A stretch of 64,000 bases of DNA. Source: an uncultured Pelagibacteraceae bacterium (GTDB lineage: Bacteria; Pseudomonadota; Alphaproteobacteria; Pelagibacterales; Pelagibacteraceae). The stretch spans positions 407,772 to 471,771 of the forward strand of contig CACNYD010000001.1 in NCBI GenBank assembly GCA_902624635.1. Direction: 5' to 3'. Shown here piece by piece: positions 25,257 through 33,472 of this stretch. The notes under the pieces are model-generated. The model was not told the DNA's origin. It saw only the letters and a list, made by a program, of their open reading frames with translations, and made no database searches. Every line of letters begins with the position of its first letter. The first letter of the stretch is position 1. The position numbers were made by a program, and so were the translations under genes.

Positions 25257-26588
25257 ATGGATCCCCTGATTATAGCAGTAATTGTTGCAGTTTTTACTTT
25301 ATTAGTTCTTTTTTCTGGAATTCCAATTGCTTTTGGTTTGAGTTTTGTTTCGATAGCTCTGCTAGTAACCTTTGAAGGTTTTCAAATGCTTGATGTCTTT
25401 GCTGAAACATTTTTTGCAGGTTTAAACTCATTTGTTTTACTTTCAATACCAATGTTTATTCTAATGGGAATGGCTGTTGCTAATTCTCCTGCGGGAAAAG
25501 ACTTATACACAGGATTAGATAGATGGCTTTGGAGAGTACCAGGTGGATTGGTGATTTCAAATATTGGAGCTTGTTCGATTTTTGCAGCTTTGAGTGGGTC
25601 TAGTCCTGCAACTTGTGCTGCGATAGGAACAATGGGGATACCTGAAATGAGAAAAAGAGGTTACTCCGATCAAATCGCAACAGGAACTATTGCAGCTGGT
25701 GGAACTTTAGGAGTTTTAATTCCCCCAAGTATTGTTTTAATTGTTTATGGAATAGCAACAGGAACATCAATTGGAAGATTATTTTTATGTGGTCTTGTAC
25801 CAGGCTTCATGTTGGCAGGCATGTTTGCAATATGGGCTCTAATACATAGTTATTTTATTGATAAGGATGCAGCAAAAGCTTTAAGAAATAGAGTAAGACC
25901 AACTTTAAAAGAAAAATTAGAGGTTTTACCAAGAATACTTCCGTTCTTAGCAATTATAGCAGGAGTTCTGTATGTACTTTATGGAGGAGTTGCAACACCA
26001 TCTGAGGCATCTGGAGTAGGAGCATTCTTAGTTTTTGTTTTAATTGCTGTTGTATATAAAATTTATCAGCCAAGTAAGATTTGGAATATTGTTAAAGTTT
26101 CAATGAAAGAAAGTGTAATGATAATGTTCATTATTGCTGCTTCATATCTTTTTGCATTCACTCTATCACAACTTTATGTAACTCAGTCATTAGCACAGAG
26201 CATGGTCGAATTAAGCTCTAACAAATGGGTTGTGTTCATTCTAATAAACATATTTCTTTTAATAGCTGGTTTCTTTTTACCACCAGTCGCAGTTATTGTA
26301 ATGACATCAGCTATATTATTACCAGTTATCACTACTTTAGGTTTTGATCCATATTGGTTTGCAATAGTATTTACAATAAATATGGAGATTGGCTTAATTA
26401 CACCACCAGTTGGATTAAATCTTTATATTATAAAAGGAATTACCCCAGACGTTAGTTTGTCAGAAATTTTAAAAGGATCTATACCATTTATGATAATTAT
26501 GGCTTTAGCTATAGTAATTTTATGTATTTTTCCTGAGATTGTTACATGGTTACCTGATAAAATAATGGGTAAAGACCTTGGATTCTAA
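25257..26588 (+). CDS. dctM: TRAP transporter large permease
   Basis: A 443-residue polytopic protein of the DctM family (about 12-13 hydrophobic segments). It includes IPMFILMGMAVANSPAGKDLY, GACSIFAALSGSSPATCAAIGTMGIPEM, GGTLGVLIPPSIVLIVYG and the second-half counterparts LPPVAVIVMTSAILLP and ITPPVGLNLYIIKG, the re-entrant loops that bind Na+ and substrate. It completes dctPQM. Its last 11 bp overlap the dus gene. Confidence 0.95.
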   Translation: MDPLIIAVIVAVFTLLVLFSGIPIAFGLSFVSIALLVTFEGFQMLDVFAETFFAGLNSFVLLSIPMFILMGMAVANSPAGKDLYTGLDRWLWRVPGGLVISNIGACSIFAALSGSSPATCAAIGTMGIPEMRKRGYSDQIATGTIAAGGTLGVLIPPSIVLIVYGIATGTSIGRLFLCGLVPGFMLAGMFAIWALIHSYFIDKDAAKALRNRVRPTLKEKLEVLPRILPFLAIIAGVLYVLYGGVATPSEASGVGAFLVFVLIAVVYKIYQPSKIWNIVKVSMKESVMIMFIIAASYLFAFTLSQLYVTQSLAQSMVELSSNKWVVFILINIFLLIAGFFLPPVAVIVMTSAILLPVITTLGFDPYWFAIVFTINMEIGLITPPVGLNLYIIKGITPDVSLSEILKGSIPFMIIMALAIVILCIFPEIVTWLPDKIMGKDLGF

Positions 26589-27582
26589 AAAAGAAATAAA
26601 CAGAAAAATATCAGTTGCTCCAATGATGGATTGTACTGATAGGCATGATCGTTTCTTTTTAAGACTGATGAGCAAAAATGTAATGCTATATACCGAGATG
26701 GTTGCAACAAAATCTGCAATTCATGGCGATAAAAAAAAAATTTTATCATTTAGTCCTGAAGAAAAACCATTAGCTCTACAAGTAGGTGGATCTAATAAAG
26801 AGGAGTTAGCAGAGGTAGCTAAAATTGCAGAGGACATGGGTTATGATGAAATTAATATTAATCTTGGTTGCCCTAGCAAAAAAGTTCAAAAAAATAAATT
26901 TGGTGCATGTTTAATTAAAGAACCTGATTTGGTTGCTGAATGTATTAATTCAATGGTAAATGCATGTAAGATTCCTGTTACAGCTAAAACAAGAATTGGT
27001 TTCGATGATACAGAAGAGTTTGATTATTTAAATAATTTTATTCATAAAATGAGAGATGCAGGTTCAAAAACATTTATTTTGCATGCAAGAAAAGCAATAT
27101 TGACAGGTTTGTCTCCAAAACAAAATTTAAATATCCCAAAACTAAATTATAAAATGGTTTACGATATTAAAAAAGAAAATCCTAATTTAGAAATAATTAT
27201 AAATGGTGGAATTACAAAGGTTGGCGAAATTAATGATCATTTACAATTTTGTGATGGTGTAATGATAGGAAGATCAATATACCAAAATCCATATTCTTTA
27301 ATTGAAATTGAAAAGGAAATATTTAAGACAAAGAATAGTCCAACCAGGGAACAAGTGGTAGAAAAACTTTTAGAATATGCTGATAAAGAAGTAAAATTAG
27401 GCACAAAAATAAATCATATTATGAGACATACGGTAGGTTTATATCATGGACAAGTTGGTTCTAAAGAATGGAAAAGATATTTAAGCGATAATATGATGGC
27501 AAGAGATTCTGATTTTCAAAAAGCAAAACATATCATGACTATTGTTCAGAATAATGAGAAAGCAATTCAGGCTAATTCATAA
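26578..27582 (+). CDS. dusA: tRNA-dihydrouridine synthase A
   Basis: A 334-residue FMN enzyme that reduces uridines in the tRNA D-loop. Seen: VAPMMDCTDRHDRFFLRLM (13-31), the pattern of DusA rather than DusB, LQVGGSNKEELAEVA, NINLGCPSKKVQKNKFGACLIKEP with the catalytic cysteine, and ILHARKAILTGLSPKQN. The first ATG falls inside the FMN motif, so the start must be upstream; the TTG at 26578, within the dctM end, is the best candidate. Coupled to the next gene by a TAATG overlap. Presence at the end of a transporter operon looks incidental. Confidence 0.94.
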   Translation: MDSKKEINRKISVAPMMDCTDRHDRFFLRLMSKNVMLYTEMVATKSAIHGDKKKILSFSPEEKPLALQVGGSNKEELAEVAKIAEDMGYDEININLGCPSKKVQKNKFGACLIKEPDLVAECINSMVNACKIPVTAKTRIGFDDTEEFDYLNNFIHKMRDAGSKTFILHARKAILTGLSPKQNLNIPKLNYKMVYDIKKENPNLEIIINGGITKVGEINDHLQFCDGVMIGRSIYQNPYSLIEIEKEIFKTKNSPTREQVVEKLLEYADKEVKLGTKINHIMRHTVGLYHGQVGSKEWKRYLSDNMMARDSDFQKAKHIMTIVQNNEKAIQANS

Positions 27583-28418
27583 TGGACACTTTGGACATTA
27601 ATGAAATTGTAAATTTATTGTTTGTTTTATCTATAGCGGCCTCAGTTGCTGGTTTTATGGCAGGTTTATTAGGTGTCGGTGGTGGAATTATAATAGTACC
27701 GGCACTTTATTACGCTTTTACTGTTTTAGATTTTGATATTGCAACAAGAATGCATCTTTCAGTTGGGACGTCATTAGCAATTATAATTCCAACTTCTATC
27801 ATATCAACAAAAACTCACACGGAGCATGATGCAGTTGATTTCAAATTAATAAAATCTTTTGGTATATTTATTTTACTTGGTGTAATTAGTGGAACATTTT
27901 TAGCAGTAAACTTAAAAACACCAACTTTTGTTTTATTCTTTTCAGTTATGGCTTTTATTGTTGGTTTATTCTTTATTTTTTTTAGAGAACAACTTTTAAA
28001 AAATCCAAAAATGATTTCTGACTCTGCTAAAAATGTTTCTGGAGTTATTATAGGTTTCATATCTGTATTACTAGGTATTGGTGGTGGTTCATTGATGGTT
28101 CCTTTTATGAGAACTTTTGGTTACGATATAAGAAGATCGATAGGCACTGCTGCAGGTGTTGGGTTTTTAATCGCAGTTTTTGGAACAATTACAATGATTA
28201 CCGGGGGAAAGATTGTGGACAACGTAAGCACACCTTATAGTTTTGGATATGTAAATTTACTTGGATTTTTAGTATTTGTACCGGTAACAATGATAATGGC
28301 TAGAGTGGGCGCAAAAGCAGTTTACAAAATAGATAAAAATATATTAAGTAAAATCTTTGGAATATTTTTGATTATTGTTTCGATTAGGTCTTTTTTTGAA
28401 TACTTATCTATAACTTAA
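27582..28418 (+). CDS. TauE/SafE family sulfite/organosulfonate exporter-like membrane protein
   Basis: A 278-residue inner-membrane protein with about eight hydrophobic segments and the internal repeat of the family: GLLGVGGGIIIVPAL near residue 28 and LLGIGGGSLMVPFM near 160. Members are thought to export sulfite, sulfoacetate or related anions, or to import some sulfur compounds. The substrate cannot be read from sequence. Its start overlaps the dusA stop by one base. Confidence 0.88.
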   Translation: MDTLDINEIVNLLFVLSIAASVAGFMAGLLGVGGGIIIVPALYYAFTVLDFDIATRMHLSVGTSLAIIIPTSIISTKTHTEHDAVDFKLIKSFGIFILLGVISGTFLAVNLKTPTFVLFFSVMAFIVGLFFIFFREQLLKNPKMISDSAKNVSGVIIGFISVLLGIGGGSLMVPFMRTFGYDIRRSIGTAAGVGFLIAVFGTITMITGGKIVDNVSTPYSFGYVNLLGFLVFVPVTMIMARVGAKAVYKIDKNILSKIFGIFLIIVSIRSFFEYLSIT

Positions 28419-28427
28419 AATTAATAT

Positions 28428-28628
28428 TTAATCGGTTCCCCACTTAACTTTGCTCCAAGCTCTTTCATGAAAGTAATAAAAAAAAAGTGGAATTATCGAT
28501 CCTACACCTAGTACACCTGCGCCCGTGAATGTTCCAGTATAAACGTATCCAAAAATTACCCAATAAACAAAAATGATAAATCTCCAAGAAAAAGTTTTTG
28601 CAATTGATCTAACTTTATTATCTGCCAT
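28428..28628 (-). CDS. DUF2061 membrane protein
   Basis: A 66-residue protein matching DUF2061: VRSIAKTFSWRFI at the start, two hydrophobic stretches with VIFGYVYTGTFTGAG, and the conserved ending FYYFHERAWSKVKWG. Function unknown. Its start codon follows directly after a hairpin and a T-run (28629-28668), which would end transcription just before it under some condition. Convergent with the TauE-type gene, 9 bp apart. Confidence 0.88.
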   Translation of the reverse strand: MADNKVRSIAKTFSWRFIIFVYWVIFGYVYTGTFTGAGVLGVGSIIPLFFYYFHERAWSKVKWGTD

Positions 28629-28668
28629 AAAAAAAAAGAGGTGACTTCAGTCTCCCTCCATCACCTCA
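28629..28668 (-). promoter_or_regulatory. Hairpin plus T-run at the DUF2061 start (leader terminator or end of a small RNA)
   Basis: On the minus strand, GAGGTGA (28667-28661) pairs with TCACCTC (28644-28638) around a 16-nt purine-rich loop and is followed by nine T that end at the ATG (28628). This is terminator geometry inside a leader. A TATAAT box on the minus strand at 28754-28749 would give a leader of about 115 nt. No known riboswitch was recognised. Confidence 0.65.
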
Positions 28669-28703
28669 CAAATTTAATTTAATTGATTCTTTAAATTTTT
28701 ATA

Positions 28704-28730
28704 AACACTTAATAGTTGAATTTAAGTGTT
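28704..28730. repeat. Inverted repeat in the DUF2061 leader region
   Basis: AACACTTAA at 28704-28712 and TTAAGTGTT at 28722-28730 form a 9-bp perfect stem with a 9-nt loop. It lies between the candidate minus-strand promoter and the terminator-like hairpin, so it would be the first hairpin of the leader. It may alternatively end transcription or bind a regulator as DNA. Confidence 0.6.
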
Positions 28731-28748
28731 AATAGTTTCAATTTATTT

Positions 28749-28754
28749 ATTATA
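28749..28754 (-). promoter_or_regulatory. Candidate -10 box of the DUF2061 leader
   Basis: TATAAT read on the minus strand, about 120 nt before the start codon of the DUF2061 gene. A good -35 at the right distance is not evident, so support is weak. Confidence 0.35.
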
Positions 28755-28836
28755 TCAAAGTTTTCACTCAAAGATTGTACTCAATTTAACCACAACTTTA
28801 GTATGCATTAAACGTAAAAAATTGGTATTTTATAGA

Positions 28837-29922
28837 ATGAGTAAAAAAAAGATTAAAAAAAATACTCAAAGTAATTTAAAAATTTTTAAATTTTCTCCAG
28901 AGAATATTATTGATGGAACAAAAAAAAATATTGGAAATTTTTTCCAAAACCTAAAAAAAGATAGAGAAAAAAATAAATTAAGAATAGAAAAAGAAAAAAA
29001 AATACAAGAAAAAAAAGAAATTCAACAACAAAAGAAGCAAGCTCAGAAAGACAAAATAAACAGAGCCAAAGAAGAGAGGATTCAAATATTAGCCCAAAAA
29101 AAATTAATTACAGAAAATGAGAAACAAATTCAAAAAAATGAGGAAAAAAGGAAAAAAATTGAGGAGAAAAGATTAAAAATTGAACAACAAAAAATTAAGG
29201 ATGAGGAATCTAAAAAATTAAGAGAGGACGCAAGAAAACTAAAAGAGGAAGAGCTAAGAATTAAAATACTAGAAAGACAAAAAATTAGAGAAGAAAAAAA
29301 CAGAATTAAATTGGAGAAAATAAAATCTAAAGAATTAGAGGCTCAAAATCGAAGAGAAGAAAAGGAGAGGGAGAGACAGGAAAGAAATAGATTGAGAGAT
29401 TTAGAAAGGCAAAAAAGATTGGATGAGGAGCAAAAATTAAGAGAAGCTGCCAGAAAATTAAAATATGAAGAAGAAAAATTAAGAGAAACTGAAAATAGAT
29501 TAAGACAACTTGAATTAGATAGAAAACAAGAGCTAGAAAGACAAATTCTAGAAGAACAAGCAGAACAGAGAGCAAAAGAGGAAGAACTAAGAGAAAGAGA
29601 ACAACAAATAAAGGAAGAAGAGGCTGAGAAATTATTAAAAGAAAAAGAGGAGAGAGAAAGAGTTGAAGAAATAAGAAAAGAACAAGAAAAACAAAGACTT
29701 ATTGACGAGGAGAGAGCAAAGTTATTGAGAGAAAAAGATGAGGAAGAAGATAGAATTAGAGAGGAAAATCGTAGAATAAAAGAATGGGAAGATAAATTTG
29801 ATCAAGAACAAAGAGCTAGAGAAGAAGAATTAATTAAAAAATTTTACAGTGATAATTCAACACCATTAAAAGAAGAAGATAAGATTAATGATGATGAAGA
29901 CAAAGAGAAAAAAATTGATTAA
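28837..29922 (+). CDS. Long charged coiled-coil/single-helix protein, unknown function
   Basis: A 361-residue protein from the ATG at 28837; the frame is open further up but the upstream part is less plausible. After a ~40-residue head (MSKKKIKKNTQSNLKIFKFSPENIIDG) almost the whole chain to residue ~340 is Glu, Lys, Arg, Gln and Leu in repeating patterns such as EEKLRE and ERQERNRLRDLERQK. This predicts a very long coiled coil or an ER/K single alpha-helix of ~300 residues. No signal peptide or membrane segment, and no recognised domain. The last residues are acidic. Its stop overlaps that of the convergent mutase gene by 4 bp. Confidence 0.75.
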   Translation: MSKKKIKKNTQSNLKIFKFSPENIIDGTKKNIGNFFQNLKKDREKNKLRIEKEKKIQEKKEIQQQKKQAQKDKINRAKEERIQILAQKKLITENEKQIQKNEEKRKKIEEKRLKIEQQKIKDEESKKLREDARKLKEEELRIKILERQKIREEKNRIKLEKIKSKELEAQNRREEKERERQERNRLRDLERQKRLDEEQKLREAARKLKYEEEKLRETENRLRQLELDRKQELERQILEEQAEQRAKEEELREREQQIKEEEAEKLLKEKEERERVEEIRKEQEKQRLIDEERAKLLREKDEEEDRIREENRRIKEWEDKFDQEQRAREEELIKKFYSDNSTPLKEEDKINDDEDKEKKID

Positions 29923-31373
29923 ATTTTCTGGTCGTATTCTCCAATTTTACCAGTTTTCATTAATGTTCTATCAATAAACTTAAAAATATTTAATTTTCTT
30001 TCATCTGATGTTGGGCTTTCAGTAACTACAACTAAAGAGGGTTTATTTGATGATGCTCTAATCAAACCCCAAGAACCATCTTCAAAAGAAAATCTAACTC
30101 CATTAACAGTTATTATTTCTTTTATTTCTTGATTATCTATCTTTATTTTATCGTCTTTAATTTTTTTAAACTCTCTTATCATTTCATCAACAACATTATA
30201 TTTTTCTTCATCTTTACAAAATGGTGCCATTGTTGGTGATTGGTAAGTAATAGGAAGTTCTTTTATTATTTCACTCATTTTTTTATCTTGGTTATTAATT
30301 AAGTGACAAACTTGAATTGCTGAATTAATTCCATCATCATAACCATAACCTAATGGTTGGTTAAAAAAAAAGTGTCCACTTTTTTCAAATCCAGCTAAAG
30401 CTTTTTCATTATACACTTTTCTTTTGATGTGAGAATGACCTGTTTTCCAATATAAAGTTTCACATTGATTTTTATTTAAAATTTTGTCAGTTGAGTAAAG
30501 ACCAGTAGATTTTACATCTACAATAAACTTTGAATTTTTATGCGAATTAGATAAATTTCTAGCGATCAATAAGCCTATTTTATCAGAAAAAATTTCGTTT
30601 CCCTCGTTATCAATTACACCAACACGATCACCATCTCCATCAAAACCAAAACCAATATCAGCATTGTTTTCTTTTACTGATTTAACAATTGCATGGAGCA
30701 TTTCTAAATCTTCAGGGTTTGGATTATATTTTGGGAAATTCCAATCTAAATTACAGTCTAATTCTACTACTTCACATCCAATTCCTCTTAGTATATCAGG
30801 AGCAAAAATTCCTGCTGTACCATTACCACAAGCAACAACAGCTTTTATTTTCTTTTTTAACTTATTCTTACTAATTAAATCCTCTTTATAGACTTTATCA
30901 AAATCTTTAATTTGTTTTTCACTACCGTTACCTTTAGTAAAATTTTGGTTTAAGGTAATTTCTTTTAATTCTTTCATTTCTTCAGGGGCATGTGTTAATC
31001 CTTTTTTGATACCCATTTTTACTCCTGTCCAGCCATTTTCATTATGACTAGCTGTTACCATTGCAACTGCATCAGCATCTAAATTAAATTGTGCAAAATA
31101 AACCATTGGTGATAAAGATAAGCCAACATCTTCAATAAAACATCCAGTTGAAACTAAACCTTTTTTTAGAGCTGACTTAATTTTTTCACTATATGATCTA
31201 TAATCATGTCCGACGATCACTCTTGGGTTTTTCTTTTTTGTATGCTGTTTAATTTGCGTACCAAGGCCCTTTCCAAGATTCGTGATTCCTTCTTCGTTAA
31301 TATCTTTCTTGTAAATCCATCGTGCGTCATATTCCCTAAAGCCGAAGGGGTCTATTTTTATTGATTGATTCAT
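29919..31373 (-). CDS. Phosphomannomutase/phosphoglucomutase
   Basis: A 484-residue alpha-D-phosphohexomutase. Domain 1 carries the phosphoserine loop TASHNENGWTGVKMG (near 107); domain 3 the metal loop GFGFDGDGDRVGVID (about 232-246); domain 3/4 the sugar loop FEKSGHFFFNQPLG. Members convert mannose- or glucose-6-phosphate to the 1-phosphate, which would feed both dTDP-glucose (via RmlA) and GDP-mannose supply for the surface genes at both ends of the window. Dual specificity (AlgC type) is common; I cannot fix it. Lone gene on its strand. Confidence 0.9.
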   Translation of the reverse strand: MNQSIKIDPFGFREYDARWIYKKDINEEGITNLGKGLGTQIKQHTKKKNPRVIVGHDYRSYSEKIKSALKKGLVSTGCFIEDVGLSLSPMVYFAQFNLDADAVAMVTASHNENGWTGVKMGIKKGLTHAPEEMKELKEITLNQNFTKGNGSEKQIKDFDKVYKEDLISKNKLKKKIKAVVACGNGTAGIFAPDILRGIGCEVVELDCNLDWNFPKYNPNPEDLEMLHAIVKSVKENNADIGFGFDGDGDRVGVIDNEGNEIFSDKIGLLIARNLSNSHKNSKFIVDVKSTGLYSTDKILNKNQCETLYWKTGHSHIKRKVYNEKALAGFEKSGHFFFNQPLGYGYDDGINSAIQVCHLINNQDKKMSEIIKELPITYQSPTMAPFCKDEEKYNVVDEMIREFKKIKDDKIKIDNQEIKEIITVNGVRFSFEDGSWGLIRASSNKPSLVVVTESPTSDERKLNIFKFIDRTLMKTGKIGEYDQKI

Positions 31374-31483
31374 GCTGTTAATTACTTACATTTTTTTCAT
31401 TTTTATAGTTGAATTATTTTTTCACTGTTCTATAAATGTTCTGTTGATTTACATAATATTTAGTATATTAATACTCGGCGCAC

Positions 31484-31498
31484 ACAACATATAGTTGT
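31484..31498. promoter_or_regulatory. NrdR-like palindrome upstream of nrdA
   Basis: ACAAC-ATATA-GTTGT is a palindrome with perfect arms around a 5-nt AT core, about 35 bp before the nrdA ATG and just downstream of a plausible TTGATT/TATTAA promoter. Its shape resembles NrdR boxes. A weaker, half-matching site CTATAACAAC follows at about 31507. The usual second box at helical spacing is imperfect. Confidence 0.5.
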
Positions 31499-31531
31499 TT
31501 TCGCTATAACAACAAGATATATTAACAAAAA

Positions 31532-33472
31532 ATGAATAAAATACTATCACAGGCATTAAAGAAAGCTGTCTCTGAATATAGCCCAGAGGTCAAAGAAGTC
31601 CAAAAAAGTAACAGACCAGATTTATTCTCACTAAATAATGAAACTGAGCTATTTCAAAATGACAAAGGCATAATAATCAAAATTGACCGATCAAAGGATA
31701 CAAACCTAACTGATTTTGGTAAGGCAACTTTAAAAGATAGATATCTTGGTCATAACGAGTCTTTTCAAGATTTATTTGCGAGAGTAGCTAGCACATACGC
31801 AGATGATAATTTGCATGCACAAAGAATTTATAATTATATAAGCAACCTTTGGTTCATGCCTGCTACACCTGTTTTATCTAATGGCGGAACAAAAAGAGGA
31901 TTACCAATTTCATGTTTTTTAAATGAAGCTTCAGATAGCTTGGGTGGCATTCTAGATCTTTGGAGTGAAAATGTTTGGTTAGCTGCAAAGGGCGGAGGTA
32001 TTGGAAGCTATTGGGGCAACTTAAGATCAATAGGTGAGAAGATAGGTAAAGTTGGAAAAACTTCTGGGATTATTCCGTTTATCAAAGTTATGGACTCTTT
32101 GACTATGGCAATTAGTCAAGGTTCATTAAGAAGAGGATCTGCAGCATGTTATCTTCCAATTGATCATCCTGAAATAGAAGAATTTATGGAAATGAGAAGA
32201 CCAACTGGCGGCGATCCAAATAGGAAAGCATTAAACTTACATCATGGTGTTTTAGTTTCAGATGCGTTCATGCGAGCTGTAGAAAATGATGAGCAATGGG
32301 CATTGAAAAGTCCAGCTGACGGAACTATTCAGCAAACTATATCGGCAAGAAATTTATGGATTAGATTGTTGACTGCAAGAATTGAAACAGGAGAACCTTA
32401 TATTATTTATATCGATACTGTTAACAGACAAATTCCACAACATCATAAGTTAGCAAACCTCACAGTTAAAACGTCAAACCTTTGCAGTGAGATAACTTTA
32501 CCTACAGGTATTGACAAAGACGGAAGAGATAGAACAGCTGTTTGTTGTTTATCTTCACTAAATTTAGAAAAATATGATGAGTGGAAAGATGACCCAGACA
32601 TGATTGGAGATGTAATGAGATTTTTAGATAATGTCTTGTCTGATTTCATTAATAAAGCACCTGAGCAATTTAAAGATGCAAAGTATTCTGCTGAGAGAGA
32701 AAGAAGTGTTGGATTAGGGGTGATGGGCTTTCATTCTTTCTTACAAAAAAAAAGAATTCCACTAGAGTCTGTAATGTCTAAGTCTTGGAATAAAAAGATC
32801 TTTAAAAATATTCATGAAAAAGTAAACCAAGCCTCAAAAGATTTAGCCGAAGAAAGAGGTGCATGTCCAGATGCTGCAGAATATGGTTTTAAAGAAAGAT
32901 TCTCTAACAAAACTGCAATAGCACCAACCGCATCTATTTCAATAATATGTGGAGGAGCATCCCCAGGAGTAGAACCAATTGCTGCCAATAGTTATACCCA
33001 CAAAACTTTGTCAGGATCTTTTAACGTTAGAAATAGGTATCTTGAGGAAATTTTAGAAAGTCATGGTAAAAATGATGATGAAACATGGTCAACTATAACT
33101 ACAAACCAAGGCTCTGTTTCACACTTAGATTTTTTAACTGATTTAGAAAAAGATGTTTTTAAAACTGCTTTTGAATTAAATCAAAAATGGATTATCGAGT
33201 TAAGTGGTGATAGAACGCCATTTATTTCTCAAGCACAATCAGTCAACTTATTTTTACCAGCAGACGTTCATAAAAAAGAATTACATAGAATTCATTTTGA
33301 TGCATGGAAAAAAGGTCTGAAAAGCCTTTATTACTGTAGGTCAAAATCAATCCAAAGAGCTGAAAATATCAACAATGCACAATCAACAGATATTACAGCC
33401 AATGTATATAAATCTAAAAATCAACAAACTAACAAAGAACCAGAATACGAGGAGTGTTTATCATGTCAGTAG
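31532..33472 (+). CDS. nrdA: Ribonucleoside-diphosphate reductase, large subunit (no ATP cone)
   Basis: A 646-residue class I ribonucleotide reductase alpha chain that makes deoxynucleotides. Active-site residues are present: PISCFLNEASDS near residue 125, SNLCSEITLPTG near 315, AVCCLSSLN near 337, the radical-path tyrosine pair in SLYYCRS near 600, and the C-terminal EECLSCQ thiol pair. E. coli NrdA has ~760 residues; the shortfall is at the N-terminus, where no ATP-cone motif is visible, so allosteric dATP inhibition may be absent. It overlaps nrdB by 10 bp. Control by an NrdR-like site is suggested upstream. Confidence 0.95.
   Translation: MNKILSQALKKAVSEYSPEVKEVQKSNRPDLFSLNNETELFQNDKGIIIKIDRSKDTNLTDFGKATLKDRYLGHNESFQDLFARVASTYADDNLHAQRIYNYISNLWFMPATPVLSNGGTKRGLPISCFLNEASDSLGGILDLWSENVWLAAKGGGIGSYWGNLRSIGEKIGKVGKTSGIIPFIKVMDSLTMAISQGSLRRGSAACYLPIDHPEIEEFMEMRRPTGGDPNRKALNLHHGVLVSDAFMRAVENDEQWALKSPADGTIQQTISARNLWIRLLTARIETGEPYIIYIDTVNRQIPQHHKLANLTVKTSNLCSEITLPTGIDKDGRDRTAVCCLSSLNLEKYDEWKDDPDMIGDVMRFLDNVLSDFINKAPEQFKDAKYSAERERSVGLGVMGFHSFLQKKRIPLESVMSKSWNKKIFKNIHEKVNQASKDLAEERGACPDAAEYGFKERFSNKTAIAPTASISIICGGASPGVEPIAANSYTHKTLSGSFNVRNRYLEEILESHGKNDDETWSTITTNQGSVSHLDFLTDLEKDVFKTAFELNQKWIIELSGDRTPFISQAQSVNLFLPADVHKKELHRIHFDAWKKGLKSLYYCRSKSIQRAENINNAQSTDITANVYKSKNQQTNKEPEYEECLSCQ

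Noticed and set aside
28629..28668. Known riboswitch (glycine or SAM type) upstream of the DUF2061 gene
   Set aside because: The leader has hairpins and a terminator, but I could not match the conserved core bases of those classes; it is listed only as a structured leader.
30664..30891. Open frame on the plus strand inside the phosphohexomutase gene
   Set aside because: It is the opposite-strand shadow of a well-supported gene, with no domain or ribosome site; other frames inside real genes were left out for the same reason.
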